Both the position numbers and the translations under genes were made by a program. Shown in pieces: positions 8,293 through 17,681 of a stretch of DNA of 64,000 nt. Each line of letters begins with the position of its first letter. Positions within the stretch are counted from its first letter, which is position 1. The stretch is from Pseudomonadota bacterium (GTDB taxonomy: Bacteria > Desulfobacterota > Desulfobulbia > Desulfobulbales > JAHJIY01). The stretch lies in NCBI GenBank assembly GCA_018823175.1, contig JAHJIY010000101.1, positions 1 through 64,000 of the forward strand, written 5' to 3'. The notes under the pieces were generated by a model. The model had not been told where the DNA came from. It did no database searches and was given only the letters and a program-made list of their open reading frames with translations.

Positions 8293-10215
8293 TCATGCTT
8301 TATGACGTTCCCGCAAAATCCGTTTATCACCTACCCGTAAAGTTACCTTTACCTTATCAAAATACTCAAGCAGCGGAATAGAAAATTTACGGGACAGCCC
8401 GGTCATCGTCTTAAATATCTGAGCATCCAGCTCTTCTTCCTTTTGCAGAAAATCAACCATTTTCTGTTCAAGCTCATTTAAGGCTGAGGTATGATAATAA
8501 AGATCCTGGCTGATTTTAGTCAACACCAGCTCCCTGGTCATAACCTCAAGAACTTCCAGCACCAGCTTTTCAGGTGAATTGGCAAATTTTGCCAGCAGTT
8601 CCTTGATCGTCGGCACGTTAAGTCCGGCGGATACATAAAAAGATTCCATTTCCTGCCGGAGTTTCTCGGTATCCGCCGCCATGGCGATCTGATAGCCGGC
8701 CAACCGGACAATGGCCTCATCCTGAACAATTGTTCCTTCTTTCACCAGGTCGGCCAGTAAAAATTGGAAAAGTTTCTGGTCCAGACCCTTATGAAGCCGG
8801 GAACGCAACTCCTCTTTCTGCACCCCATCCTTCAGCGGGTTTTCCGCATGAAAAGAGGTTATCGTCTCGCAACAAGTTTTTTTCAGACTTTCATGGACAC
8901 TACTTTCGAGCAACCTCTGCTTTTCAGAATCAATAACCAGAATCCGACGAGCGGAGATCGGAGGATCAATGATTTTTTTAAGCTTCTTGCCAAAAATGCC
9001 GGTTTTCACACTGATTTGGTCAAAGGTCAGTCCGGCAATACCACTTTCCCGCAGATGAAGAAGAATAATCTCCTCGATATTACCTTTCCGATACAGCTCA
9101 AAGGCCTGTTGATTGACCTCTTTAAAACGCCGCCGCTTAAGAAAAGAACCACTGAAAATCTCCCCGCCGCCAATGGTGTTGACCGGAGAATAACTTCGCA
9201 CCACATATCGGTCGCCGGGCCAAGTCCCGACCGGGACCTCAAGAAGCAATTGCACGTTGGCCTGATCTCCGGGCGCAAGCTCTTCATCGTTTAATAATAC
9301 AATGCGTCCCATGATCTCGGCGGTACCGAGATGGACCCGCACCCGGGTCCTGTTTTTCAATGTTTTTTTATTGCCGGAAAGATAAAGAAAGTCAGCATCA
9401 AGCATATAGGTTGGGTCAAGACAACCGGGGGTCGCCAGCATATCACCCCGCTGGATCATTTCCTTTTCAACCCCCTGAATATTTATGGCCGTCCGTTTAC
9501 CGGCCTCAACTTCCTCAACATCCGCGGAATGGACCTGAATTCCCCGCACCCGCCCGCTGTGACCTGACGGATAAAAAGTCACCTCTTCGCCGACTTTCAA
9601 CCGGCCGGAAATAGAGGTGCCGGTCACCACTGCCCCGAACCCCTTCATGCTGAAAATACGATCAACCGGCAGGCGAAAAGGACCATGCACCTCATAAAAC
9701 TCACTGGCGGCGACCAGCTGATCAAGAACGGACTTTACCTGGTCGATCCCTTCACCAGTGATCGACGAAACGGTCACCAGCGGGGCCTCGGCCAGAAAAC
9801 TATCGGCAAAATATTCCCGGACATCATCCTGGACCAGGGCCAGCCATTCCGGGTCGACCATGTCCTTTTTGGTGAGGACAATCAGCCCTCGTTTAACGCC
9901 AAGCAGGCGGCAGATCTCAAAATGTTCCCTGGTCTGGGGCATAATGCCTTCATCCGCCGCAATCACAAAGGCGACCAGATCAACACTGGCGGCGCCGGCC
10001 ACCATATTTTTAACGAAACGTTCATGACCTGGCACATCAACAATACCCAAGCGGTGGCCGCATGGCAGATCAAGAAAGGCAAAACCAAGTTCAATGGTAA
10101 TGCCCCTTTTCTTTTCCTCCTTGAGCCGATCCGTATCAATCCCGGTCAAAGCCCGGACCAGACTGGTCTTGCCATGATCAACATGACCGGCGGTCCCCAG
10201 AACGATTTCACGCAT
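8293..10215 (-). CDS. selB: Selenocysteine-specific elongation factor SelB
   Basis: 640-residue EF-Tu-like GTPase that delivers selenocysteinyl-tRNA to UGA codons carrying a SECIS element. GHVDHGKT (10-17), RGITIELGFA, DVPGHE and TKKD GTPase motifs are followed by beta-barrel domains. A C-terminal half of about 270 residues matches the winged-helix repeats that bind the SECIS hairpin. Its presence implies the organism makes selenoproteins, although selA, selC and selD are not in this window. The start ATG overlaps the stop of the upstream hydrolase gene by one base (TAATG), so the two genes are translationally coupled. Confidence 0.95.
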   Translation of the reverse strand: MREIVLGTAGHVDHGKTSLVRALTGIDTDRLKEEKKRGITIELGFAFLDLPCGHRLGIVDVPGHERFVKNMVAGAASVDLVAFVIAADEGIMPQTREHFEICRLLGVKRGLIVLTKKDMVDPEWLALVQDDVREYFADSFLAEAPLVTVSSITGEGIDQVKSVLDQLVAASEFYEVHGPFRLPVDRIFSMKGFGAVVTGTSISGRLKVGEEVTFYPSGHSGRVRGIQVHSADVEEVEAGKRTAINIQGVEKEMIQRGDMLATPGCLDPTYMLDADFLYLSGNKKTLKNRTRVRVHLGTAEIMGRIVLLNDEELAPGDQANVQLLLEVPVGTWPGDRYVVRSYSPVNTIGGGEIFSGSFLKRRRFKEVNQQAFELYRKGNIEEIILLHLRESGIAGLTFDQISVKTGIFGKKLKKIIDPPISARRILVIDSEKQRLLESSVHESLKKTCCETITSFHAENPLKDGVQKEELRSRLHKGLDQKLFQFLLADLVKEGTIVQDEAIVRLAGYQIAMAADTEKLRQEMESFYVSAGLNVPTIKELLAKFANSPEKLVLEVLEVMTRELVLTKISQDLYYHTSALNELEQKMVDFLQKEEELDAQIFKTMTGLSRKFSIPLLEYFDKVKVTLRVGDKRILRERHKA

Positions 10216-10856
10216 TACCAGAAATCTCCGGCTAGGTATGGATTAGACTTCCTTTCCTCGCCGATCGTTGATTTAGCGCCGCCATAACCATGTCCGGGCC
10301 AGACCACGGTCTCGTCCGGCAGGGCCAGCAATTTCTTAGTAAGCGAGGCATAAAGCGCCTTACTGTCGCCGCCGGGGAAATCAGTTCGGCCGACCCCGCC
10401 GACAAAAAGACTGTCGCCGGAAAAAAGATCAGGCGCCCGGTAAAGACAGATCCCGCCGGGAGTATGACCCGGAGTATGGATAACCTTTAGCGCACAATTG
10501 CCAAATTCGATGGTATCTCCATCCCGAACCAGAAGATCAGGCACCGGCGAGAAAGCCAGACCCAGCATAGAAAAATATTGCTTTGCTTCAGGAGTGCCGA
10601 AAAATGCGGCATCATCCTCATGCATGACGATCTTTGCCCCGGTAGCCTTTTGTAGAATAGCGTTGCCACAGACATGATCCGGATGGCCGTGGGTGGCCAC
10701 AATATATTTTACCGTGACCCCAAGTTTCTTGACCAGAGCGAGGATCTCATCCTCATTGCCGCCCGGATCAATAATAATCCCCTGGCCGGTATCTTCACAA
10801 CTTACGATGTAGCAACAAACCGCCATGGAGCCGACCGTTAGTGATTTGACCAGCAT
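10215..10856 (-). CDS. Metallo-beta-lactamase fold hydrolase (glyoxalase II-like)
   Basis: 213-residue MBL-fold protein. It has the metal-binding THGHPDH (55-61), later histidines in HTPGHTPGG and WPGHGYG, and the conserved acidic residue in FSGDSLF. These give a complete two-metal site typical of hydroxyacylglutathione hydrolase-like thioesterases. The start at 10856 is chosen because GGAGG lies 7 nt upstream; an upstream extension of the frame overlaps mrp and has no such support. It is coupled to selB by a TAATG overlap and lies 37 bp after mrp. The physiological thioester is unknown. Confidence 0.9.
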   Translation of the reverse strand: MLVKSLTVGSMAVCCYIVSCEDTGQGIIIDPGGNEDEILALVKKLGVTVKYIVATHGHPDHVCGNAILQKATGAKIVMHEDDAAFFGTPEAKQYFSMLGLAFSPVPDLLVRDGDTIEFGNCALKVIHTPGHTPGGICLYRAPDLFSGDSLFVGGVGRTDFPGGDSKALYASLTKKLLALPDETVVWPGHGYGGAKSTIGEERKSNPYLAGDFW

Positions 10857-10893
10857 ACTTCCTCCTTCTATTTGCGATGAGAGAGATTGATAT

Positions 10894-11838
10894 TTAACAA
10901 TCGCAGGTATCAGGATTGCAAACCCCACCGCAACCACAACCGGCATCAACCGGGGCCAGGGTAATTTTGCCGGCCATCGCTTTCTCAACATTGGTCACCA
11001 CCTCTTCAAAAGCCTTGACCGCAGGGCTGTCAGCATCAGAAGACAGATATGGCTGGCCGGAGTCCCCGCCCATCACAACCTGCGGATCAATCGGGATGCG
11101 GCCCAGAAATTTAAGACCAAACTCCTTGGCCGTTCTTTCGCCGCCGCCGCTTTTAAAAACATCGATTACTTCCCGGCAATGGGGACAAACCAGGCCGCTC
11201 ATATTCTCAACCACCCCGACAATCTTCATCTTGACGTGTTTGCAAAAATTAATCGATTTACGCACATCAGCCAGGGCCACTTCCTGCGGCGTCGTGACCA
11301 CCACGGCCTGCGCATCTTTAATGGTTGAGGAGATGGTCAGAGGCTCGTCACCCGTACCGGGCGGCGAATCAATCACCAGATAATCCAACACCCCCCAATC
11401 AATATCGGAGATAAATTGCCGGATCGCCTGGATTTTAAGAGGCCCGCGCCAGATAATCGGGTCATCCCGATTTTCCATCATATATTCCAGCGAAATTACT
11501 TTCAGATTGTCGCTATAAGCCATGGGCGGGACCAGACCTTTGCTGTTGGTCTGCCGCAGATTCTCGGTCAGATTCAACATCCGGCAGATATCCGGGCCAT
11601 GCAGATCAACATCCATCAATCCTACTTTATATCCACGATTGGCCAGACCCAGGGCAAGATTAGTCGAAACCGTACTTTTCCCCACGCCGCCCTTACCGCT
11701 CATGACCAATATCTTATTTTTAATTTTACTCAAAGATGACTGGATCGCCGTTTCCTGCTGCGCTACGGAAGCCTTCTTCGCCGATCCGCAGGTCTCGCTC
11801 TTGCTGCCGCAGGAGCCACTGCTGCACTTACTACTCAT
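10894..11838 (-). CDS. mrp: Mrp/NBP35-type Fe-S cluster carrier ATPase
   Basis: 314-residue P-loop ATPase of the Mrp/NBP35/ApbC group, which carries and transfers 4Fe-4S clusters to apoproteins. The deviant Walker A SGKGGVGKST is at 47-56, DVDLHGPD follows, and the metal-binding CPHC pair lies near residue 215. The N-terminus has a cysteine cluster (C5, C10, C17) and the C-terminus ends in a run of cysteines (CGCGG, CNPDTCDC), as in many anaerobe homologues. GGAGG lies 7 nt before the ATG. It is the first gene of the mrp-hydrolase-selB run. Confidence 0.93.
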   Translation of the reverse strand: MSSKCSSGSCGSKSETCGSAKKASVAQQETAIQSSLSKIKNKILVMSGKGGVGKSTVSTNLALGLANRGYKVGLMDVDLHGPDICRMLNLTENLRQTNSKGLVPPMAYSDNLKVISLEYMMENRDDPIIWRGPLKIQAIRQFISDIDWGVLDYLVIDSPPGTGDEPLTISSTIKDAQAVVVTTPQEVALADVRKSINFCKHVKMKIVGVVENMSGLVCPHCREVIDVFKSGGGERTAKEFGLKFLGRIPIDPQVVMGGDSGQPYLSSDADSPAVKAFEEVVTNVEKAMAGKITLAPVDAGCGCGGVCNPDTCDC

Positions 11839-12171
11839 TTAAAAAACCTCCAATCCGAAAAATCTGATTAATCAACATGGGGCTCACCCGAAAAAAAGCG
11901 CCCTCATAAACAAAATATATATACTTTAAAGCATGCTCTTTTAAAAGACTTAAGCCGGATATTTCAAGAGAGGTGATCAGGCCGAGCAGAAATCAAAACA
12001 AAAGAAAATTGTCGCAGCTGTCGCTTTAAATCTAATCTTATTCTATCGGCAACCGGATTGGAATACTGCCAAGGAGGGCACCACAAGAGTCTACCTTTCT
12101 CTTAAGATTATAGTTCGAGGCAGTCTCACCGGACAACATATTTGCATACAAAATCGGAGCACGCAAAGAAT
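11839..12171. other. Intergenic region with no gene seen
   Basis: 333 bp between the GGDEF gene stop and the mrp start. It is AT-rich and presumably contains the mrp promoter on the minus strand. No hairpin followed by a T-run, no tRNA and no supported small ORF were seen. Confidence 0.5.
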
Positions 12172-13392
12172 CTAAACCGCAACCTGATTACGGCCATTGC
12201 TTTTGGCCCGATAAAGGGCCTGATCGGCCGCTTTGACCACATGATCCGGGGTATTATAGTTTCCGTTGCGCTCGGCAACCCCGATACTGATGGTGACCGA
12301 CACTTGCTTCTCGCCCCCGGCTTGCATGTTCCCTTTAGCCCGATTATCTTTCCGGCCCTTGGCACGGCCATGCCCTCGCACCGCAAAGCCAGAAGACTCT
12401 ATGTTTTGCCGCAACTTTTCAAGACAGGGCAAGACTTCATCAATCCCCTTGCCCGGGAATGACACCGTAAATTCTTCCCCGCCGTAGCGAAAAGACTTGC
12501 CGCCCCCGGAAACCCGGGCAATATGCGAAGCCACCATTTTGAGCACCTGGTCACCTACGTCATGACCATACCGATCATTGAATTTTTTGAAAAAATCAAT
12601 GTCAAGCATCGCGATACTGTAACTGCCCGGCAATTTCAAAAAATGCTCATTCAGGGCCCGGCGGGAAGGCAGACCGGTCAACTCATCGCGAAAAGCCATA
12701 CCATAAGCCGACTCGAGAACCGACACCACCAGGATTAAGCCGCTGGTACTGAAAATAAAAGTTGTTAACATTCCAGAGCCGGTCATCGTCAAGGCGAAGA
12801 AAGCGGAAACCAGCGCCCAGATAAAACCGTTGATCAGTGGATCTCTGGTTCTTATCCATTGCCCCACAAGGAAAATAGAAGAAACAAAAACTGCGGAGAA
12901 AGACGCCTGGGACAGGGGAATAAAGTCAGGAAGCGGGAGGGGCAGAAATTCAATGTTCAACCATACCACAACCTCCGGCCTGGTCTTGTAGAGAAAGACC
13001 AGAACCAAAGGCTGCATAATAATCAGAAATAAACGCCACCATCCCCGCAGGTTAATGATGCCGCGCTCATGAATCAATGACAAAACAACAAAATTAAGCG
13101 GCAACAGCAAAGCTGCCGCGTTGGTCACAAAGCTTACGACATCAGGCGGCGCAGTCTCGGAAAGCCATAGGGCCCGGTCGACCGCCACCAGCATAATAAT
13201 GGCAAAAAAAAGTCTGCTCCGGTTAAACCGCCAGCCCAAGAGAAGGCCAACCCCCACCACCAGGTATGGATAAACCTGGACCACGTCCGTTAGCCACCTT
13301 GCCTTGAAATCAAAACAGATAAATGCTGCGACCACCAGAAACAGAAAGCCGCCGGGCATAAAAAAAGAAAAAAACCGTTTAACCAAAACCAT
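12172..13392 (-). CDS. Membrane-anchored diguanylate cyclase (GGDEF)
   Basis: 406 residues. The first about 235 are strongly hydrophobic, with six to eight membrane helices, followed by a GGDEF domain beginning at DELTGLPSRRAL. The active-site loop is RYGGEEF and the metal-binding aspartates are present in LDIDFFKKFND, so cyclic di-GMP synthesis is expected. A basic, glycine/lysine-rich insertion of about 30 residues sits between the GGEEF strand and the VSVTISIGVA strand, which is longer than usual. No RxxD inhibitory site is evident before GGEEF. The start ATG has no clear Shine-Dalgarno. It lies 21 bp downstream of the FKBP gene start region on the same strand, an unclear operon relation. 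Confidence 0.9.
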   Translation of the reverse strand: MVLVKRFFSFFMPGGFLFLVVAAFICFDFKARWLTDVVQVYPYLVVGVGLLLGWRFNRSRLFFAIIMLVAVDRALWLSETAPPDVVSFVTNAAALLLPLNFVVLSLIHERGIINLRGWWRLFLIIMQPLVLVFLYKTRPEVVVWLNIEFLPLPLPDFIPLSQASFSAVFVSSIFLVGQWIRTRDPLINGFIWALVSAFFALTMTGSGMLTTFIFSTSGLILVVSVLESAYGMAFRDELTGLPSRRALNEHFLKLPGSYSIAMLDIDFFKKFNDRYGHDVGDQVLKMVASHIARVSGGGKSFRYGGEEFTVSFPGKGIDEVLPCLEKLRQNIESSGFAVRGHGRAKGRKDNRAKGNMQAGGEKQVSVTISIGVAERNGNYNTPDHVVKAADQALYRAKSNGRNQVAV

Positions 13393-13413
13393 TTTTATAT
13401 CAAAGCAACCAGG

Positions 13414-14142
13414 CTATTTTTCAATAGACAGTAATTCGACCTCAAAAAGCAGAGTGGAATTAGGCCCGATATCCGGACCCACAGCTCTTTCACCATAGGC
13501 CAGAGCCGCCGGCACAAAAAGCTGGTACTTGCTGCCGGTTTTCATCAGTAGCAACGCCTCGGTCCAACCTGGGATTACGCCCTTAACCTGGAAAACCGCC
13601 GGAGCATTTCTCTTGTAGGAGCTATCGAACTCGGTGCCGTTAATCAATGTTCCACGGTAATGGACCTTGACCTTGTCGTTCTCGGTCGGCACCGGACCAT
13701 CGCCTTCGGTCAGCACAATATACTGCAGACCGCTCTCGGTGGTAACCACCCCTTCTTTGTTCTTGTTTTCAGCCAGAAATGACTCACCTTCCTGCTTGTT
13801 CTTCACGGTCAACTCATTATTTTTCTTGGTAAATTCTTCCTGCATCTTACTGGAAAATTCCATTTTGACCGCCTCAATCTCCTCGGCAGTCAACAGGATT
13901 TCTCCGCCTTTGAAGCTATCTTGAATTCCCTTATAAAGTGTATCAAGATCAACCTCTTTGCCCATCTCCCGCAGAGATGAGCCAATATCAGTGCCTAAAA
14001 CATAACTTAACCGGGCGGGGAAACTTTCAAGTTTTACTTCTTTGTTCGGGGCCTGCGCAGCTCCATCCTGTCCCGGTTTTGAACATGAAATAAAAGAAAA
14101 GACCAGGGCCGCCATCGTCAGACAAAAAAATATTTTTTTCAT
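13414..14142 (-). CDS. FKBP-type peptidyl-prolyl isomerase lipoprotein
   Basis: 242 residues, FkpA/Mip type. A signal peptide ends in the lipobox FISC, an alpha-helical N-terminal domain (FKBP_N, LSYVLGTDIGSSL to about residue 120) provides the dimerisation arm, and the C-terminal FKBP domain carries HYRGTLINGTEFDSSY, VIPGW and AYGERAVGP. It should fold periplasmic or outer-membrane proteins. The ATG at 14142 is chosen because AGAGGA precedes it and it starts the signal peptide; the longer frame upstream has no signal sequence at its front. Confidence 0.92.
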   Translation of the reverse strand: MKKIFFCLTMAALVFSFISCSKPGQDGAAQAPNKEVKLESFPARLSYVLGTDIGSSLREMGKEVDLDTLYKGIQDSFKGGEILLTAEEIEAVKMEFSSKMQEEFTKKNNELTVKNKQEGESFLAENKNKEGVVTTESGLQYIVLTEGDGPVPTENDKVKVHYRGTLINGTEFDSSYKRNAPAVFQVKGVIPGWTEALLLMKTGSKYQLFVPAALAYGERAVGPDIGPNSTLLFEVELLSIEK

Positions 14143-14309
14143 TCCTCTTCCTTTTTGTTGAATGCAAAGCACATAAAAAAATCGATAATATATATTTTTA
14201 TGACCATTAAATTTAGTCATCGTCCTCATTTAACGAAATTAAAAAGTCCACATACCATGTAATAAATTTTTGATCATTTATAATTTAATAATAACCGGAA
14301 AATATCCAT

Positions 14310-17189
14310 CTAATTGGCCAGCAATTTCATGGTCTGAACAGCAAAATAATTACCTTTCTGGGCCGCCTGGCCGTAATATTTCTTGGCCTCATCTAGGCTG
14401 TGCTTCACTCCGGAACCTGTTTCATACATATATCCGAGATAAAACAATGCCATGGAATCACCTTTTTCGGCGGCATCCTGCCACAATTTGACTGCCTGAG
14501 TGTAATCCTGGTTGACGCCCTGACCCAGACAATAGGCAAGGGCAAGCCGATATATCCCTTTCACGTTATTCTGCTCAGCCGCCTTTCGATACCACCTGGC
14601 CGCCTCTTTATCATCACGCGCAACGGCCTGGCCATTGGCAAAAAACAGCCCCAAATGATATTGCGCCGAACCATGTCCCTGTAAGGCGGCCTTCCGATAC
14701 CAAGCCGCCGCAGCCTCATCCGATTGTGCAACCCCGTTGCCGGTTGCATAACTCCGGCCAAGACTATATTGGGCCTCAGCATGTCCCTGATCAGCTGAAG
14801 CCAAATACCATTTAACTGCCTCCGCCCGATCCTCCTTGACATCTTTTCCCAGATCATACATCAACCCCAGCCGGTACTGGGCCTTGGCATTCTTCTGTTT
14901 AGCCGCCAGATGAAACCACTTCATCGCCTCAGCCTGGCTCTTTTCAACCCCAACCCCGGCGGCATAACTTTCCGCCAGATAATATTGACCGTCAGAGTTT
15001 CCATCTTCCGCCGCCTTTTTATACCATCTGACCGCCTCAGCGGAATCTTTTTTGACCCCCTTGCCGACACTAAACATCCGACCAAGATCAACTTGCGCTG
15101 CACCATACCCTTGATTGGCCGCCTTGGATAACCAGAAAAACGCCTTCGCAAGATCCAACGACAAACCTTCACCAAGATTATACATGTTCCCTATTTTATA
15201 TTGCGCCCGAAAATCATCCTTTTCGGCCGCCTTCAAAAACCATTTTGCCGCCTCAGCATCGCTCTTCGTAACCCCGGTACCAGAGCTATAGATTAAACCA
15301 AGATCATAATAGACCTGATCAACCCCGGCCTGAGCGGCCAGCAGATACCACTTGAAAGCTTCCCGCTCACTCTTGTTAACGCCCTCACCCAGACTGTACA
15401 TCCGGCCCAGACTATAAAATGCGCCGGGATGATTCTGCGCGGCGGCCTTCAGATACCACTGCAGAGCATCAGAAAAAGACTTCTCAACCCCCTGGCCCGT
15501 TGCCAGTCCCTCAGCATACATAAACTGGGCTTCGGCATTACCTTGACGGGCGGCGGGAAGAAACCAGCTCATCGCGTCCTTAACCGACTGGCGAACACCC
15601 CGGCCGGCAAAATAACATTCACCCAACTGATACTGGGCCGCGGCATATTCCTGTTTCGCCGCCTTCCGATACCAGTTAACGGCCTTGGTCGCACTTTTGG
15701 TTACCCCTTTCCCCTCATCGTAAAGACGGGCCAGTTGAAACTGAGCCTTGGCGCTGCCGTTTTCAGCCGCCTTGGTCAACAATTTTATGGTATCAAGATC
15801 AAAATTCCCTTCCCCGGCCAGGATCCCTTCAAGCGCGACGGCTTTCTTTGCCAGACCCGCTTTAGCTTTTTCATGGCCCTGGGCCGCGGCCAGCCCCCAC
15901 CACTTAGCCGCTTCCTCATCGTTGACGGCAACCCCGTCACCGTATGCGTACATGGCTCCCAACCGATACTGCGCCTCCACATGGCCGGCTTCAGCCGCCT
16001 TTTGATACCACGGCAAAGCAGCCGCCTCATCTTTGACAACCCCGATTCCCTCGGCATAGATCGTCGCAATCTTGAACTGGGCCTCAACATGCCCTTTTTC
16101 CGCGGCCTTCAAATACCATTTTGCCGCTTCCGCGTCATCTTCCTTGAGCTGCCCATCACCTTTATCATGCCGCAAGGCCAAGTCATAAAGAGCTTCAGCC
16201 TCACCGGTGCCAGGCATCTCCCAGATCATTACTTTCCCGTCACGACCACCGGACACGATCTTCCGACCATCCGATGAAAATTCAGCAGTAAGGACTGCCC
16301 CCTGATGCCCGGATAAAGAATCAAGCACCCGTCCATCCTCAACATAAATGACTACCAGTGAATTTTTTTCAGTCCCCGCCAGGATATATTTCCCATCGGG
16401 AGAATAGGCAACCGAATAAACTTCCCCCCACCACCACTCTCTAATATTCTGAATATTCCTGCCGGAAGCCGGGTCCCAGATTCTGATACTGCCATCCTTG
16501 CTGCCGGAAAGAATATTTTTCCCGTCAGGAGAATAAGAAACCGAATAGACCCAATCACTATGCCCTTTGAGACTGGCACTTAACTGGTCTTTAGCGGCAT
16601 CCCATAATCTGATGTTAAAATCCCAACTCTCACCCGACACAATATGATCGCCATCCGGCGACCAGGCAACGGACAACACATCACTCTTGTGGGTTTGCAG
16701 AGAACTCAGCTCTCTACCGTTTCGAGTGTTCCATATTCTGACCGTATTATCTTCACTACCAGAGGCGGCCATTTTATCATTGACGGAAAACTCTACCGAA
16801 TTTATCTGCTGACCATGACCTTCAAAAACCTCAAGCAACTTCTGTTTTTCCAGATTCCATAGTTGCAAGACATACTCTTTCTTTTTATTCTTTGCCGCAA
16901 TCAACAACTCTTTATTGTCATGAGAAAAAGAAACTGAATTAACCGAAAGATTGTCACCCAGGCTGTAAAGCAGGTTCCCGTTTTCAGCATCCCAGATCTT
17001 AACGGTCCCGTCACTGCTCCCGGAGGCGACAATCTTGCCATCGTAAGAAAAAGCTACTGAATTAACCGCCTCAATATGTCCACTCAAAATCAATTTCAGA
17101 TTCAGGGAATCAGCCGCGACAAAGGAAGGAACAATGCAGTAAGAAAATAGAATAATTACCCAAAAAAGTAAGCGCTTTAATGTCTTCAC
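14310..17189 (-). CDS. Exported WD40 propeller plus Sel1-repeat protein
   Basis: About 959 residues. A signal sequence (LFWVIILFSYCIVPSFVAA) is followed by seven WD40 blades (about residues 35-330; the sixth is degenerate), which closes a complete beta-propeller. About 17 Sel1-like repeats of 36 residues then run to the C-terminus (pattern AxAQYxLGxMYxxGxGVxxD), one of them degenerate. Both halves are protein-interaction scaffolds; no catalytic motif is present. The GTG at 17189 is chosen because GGAGG stands 5 nt upstream and it leads into the signal peptide; an in-frame ATG at 17237 lacks this. Sel1 proteins often organise envelope or secretion complexes, but the partner here is unknown. 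Confidence 0.92.
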   Translation of the reverse strand: MKTLKRLLFWVIILFSYCIVPSFVAADSLNLKLILSGHIEAVNSVAFSYDGKIVASGSSDGTVKIWDAENGNLLYSLGDNLSVNSVSFSHDNKELLIAAKNKKKEYVLQLWNLEKQKLLEVFEGHGQQINSVEFSVNDKMAASGSEDNTVRIWNTRNGRELSSLQTHKSDVLSVAWSPDGDHIVSGESWDFNIRLWDAAKDQLSASLKGHSDWVYSVSYSPDGKNILSGSKDGSIRIWDPASGRNIQNIREWWWGEVYSVAYSPDGKYILAGTEKNSLVVIYVEDGRVLDSLSGHQGAVLTAEFSSDGRKIVSGGRDGKVMIWEMPGTGEAEALYDLALRHDKGDGQLKEDDAEAAKWYLKAAEKGHVEAQFKIATIYAEGIGVVKDEAAALPWYQKAAEAGHVEAQYRLGAMYAYGDGVAVNDEEAAKWWGLAAAQGHEKAKAGLAKKAVALEGILAGEGNFDLDTIKLLTKAAENGSAKAQFQLARLYDEGKGVTKSATKAVNWYRKAAKQEYAAAQYQLGECYFAGRGVRQSVKDAMSWFLPAARQGNAEAQFMYAEGLATGQGVEKSFSDALQWYLKAAAQNHPGAFYSLGRMYSLGEGVNKSEREAFKWYLLAAQAGVDQVYYDLGLIYSSGTGVTKSDAEAAKWFLKAAEKDDFRAQYKIGNMYNLGEGLSLDLAKAFFWLSKAANQGYGAAQVDLGRMFSVGKGVKKDSAEAVRWYKKAAEDGNSDGQYYLAESYAAGVGVEKSQAEAMKWFHLAAKQKNAKAQYRLGLMYDLGKDVKEDRAEAVKWYLASADQGHAEAQYSLGRSYATGNGVAQSDEAAAAWYRKAALQGHGSAQYHLGLFFANGQAVARDDKEAARWYRKAAEQNNVKGIYRLALAYCLGQGVNQDYTQAVKLWQDAAEKGDSMALFYLGYMYETGSGVKHSLDEAKKYYGQAAQKGNYFAVQTMKLLAN

Positions 17190-17463
17190 CAAGTCCTCCC
17201 CATCTGAACACCCCAAGATTAAGCAACCAAGAAACATCTTATCCCAAGCAAAAATTACTCAAAGTGATGCAGCTAATTGCCAAAAATCAAAACCACTAAC
17301 TTTTCCCCCGCGCCAATTAACATCCTCATCATGATCCGTAGCGAAAAGCCTCAATATTTTAATATTACATTTTATACTAAAATTTTAAAATAATCACTCT
17401 TCCAAAAAGTGTTTGCCCAAATTTCAATCAAGAGCTACTCCGGTCAAAAAAGCACATATCCGC

Positions 17464-17536
17464 CTGACAGCAAAACGCATTCAAGCTTACTTGGCATACT
17501 GATTGACAGCAACTTTATTGTCCATCCTGACAGCAA
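17464..17536 (+). promoter_or_regulatory. Three direct GACAGCAA repeats upstream of the CsgG-like gene
   Basis: The octamer GACAGCAA occurs at 17466-17473, 17505-17512 and 17529-17536, in the same orientation, within an otherwise AT-rich 490-bp divergent intergenic region (17190-17681). Repeated spaced octamers ahead of a gene are compatible with a regulator binding array. No known box is recognised. The rest of this intergenic region shows nothing else I can name. Confidence 0.3.
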
Positions 17537-17681
17537 TAAATTGATTAATTATAAATTATTAACTACCATATATTCATTTCACGATATTAAGTTAGGAAGA
17601 ACCATAAGAAAAATAATCCAAACAAGAGTCAAAATCACTTTATTGCAGACTACAAAAAGATCAACCCCAGGAGGAAAAACA

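Noticed and set aside
15429-16277. 282-codon frame antisense to the Sel1 repeats
   Set aside because: Shadow of the repetitive Sel1 coding strand; no ribosome site or domain.
17492-17507. TGGCAT-N5-TTGAC resembling a sigma-54 promoter
   Set aside because: The -12 element has GA where GC is required, and it lies inside the GACAGCAA repeat; NtrX presence alone is not enough support.
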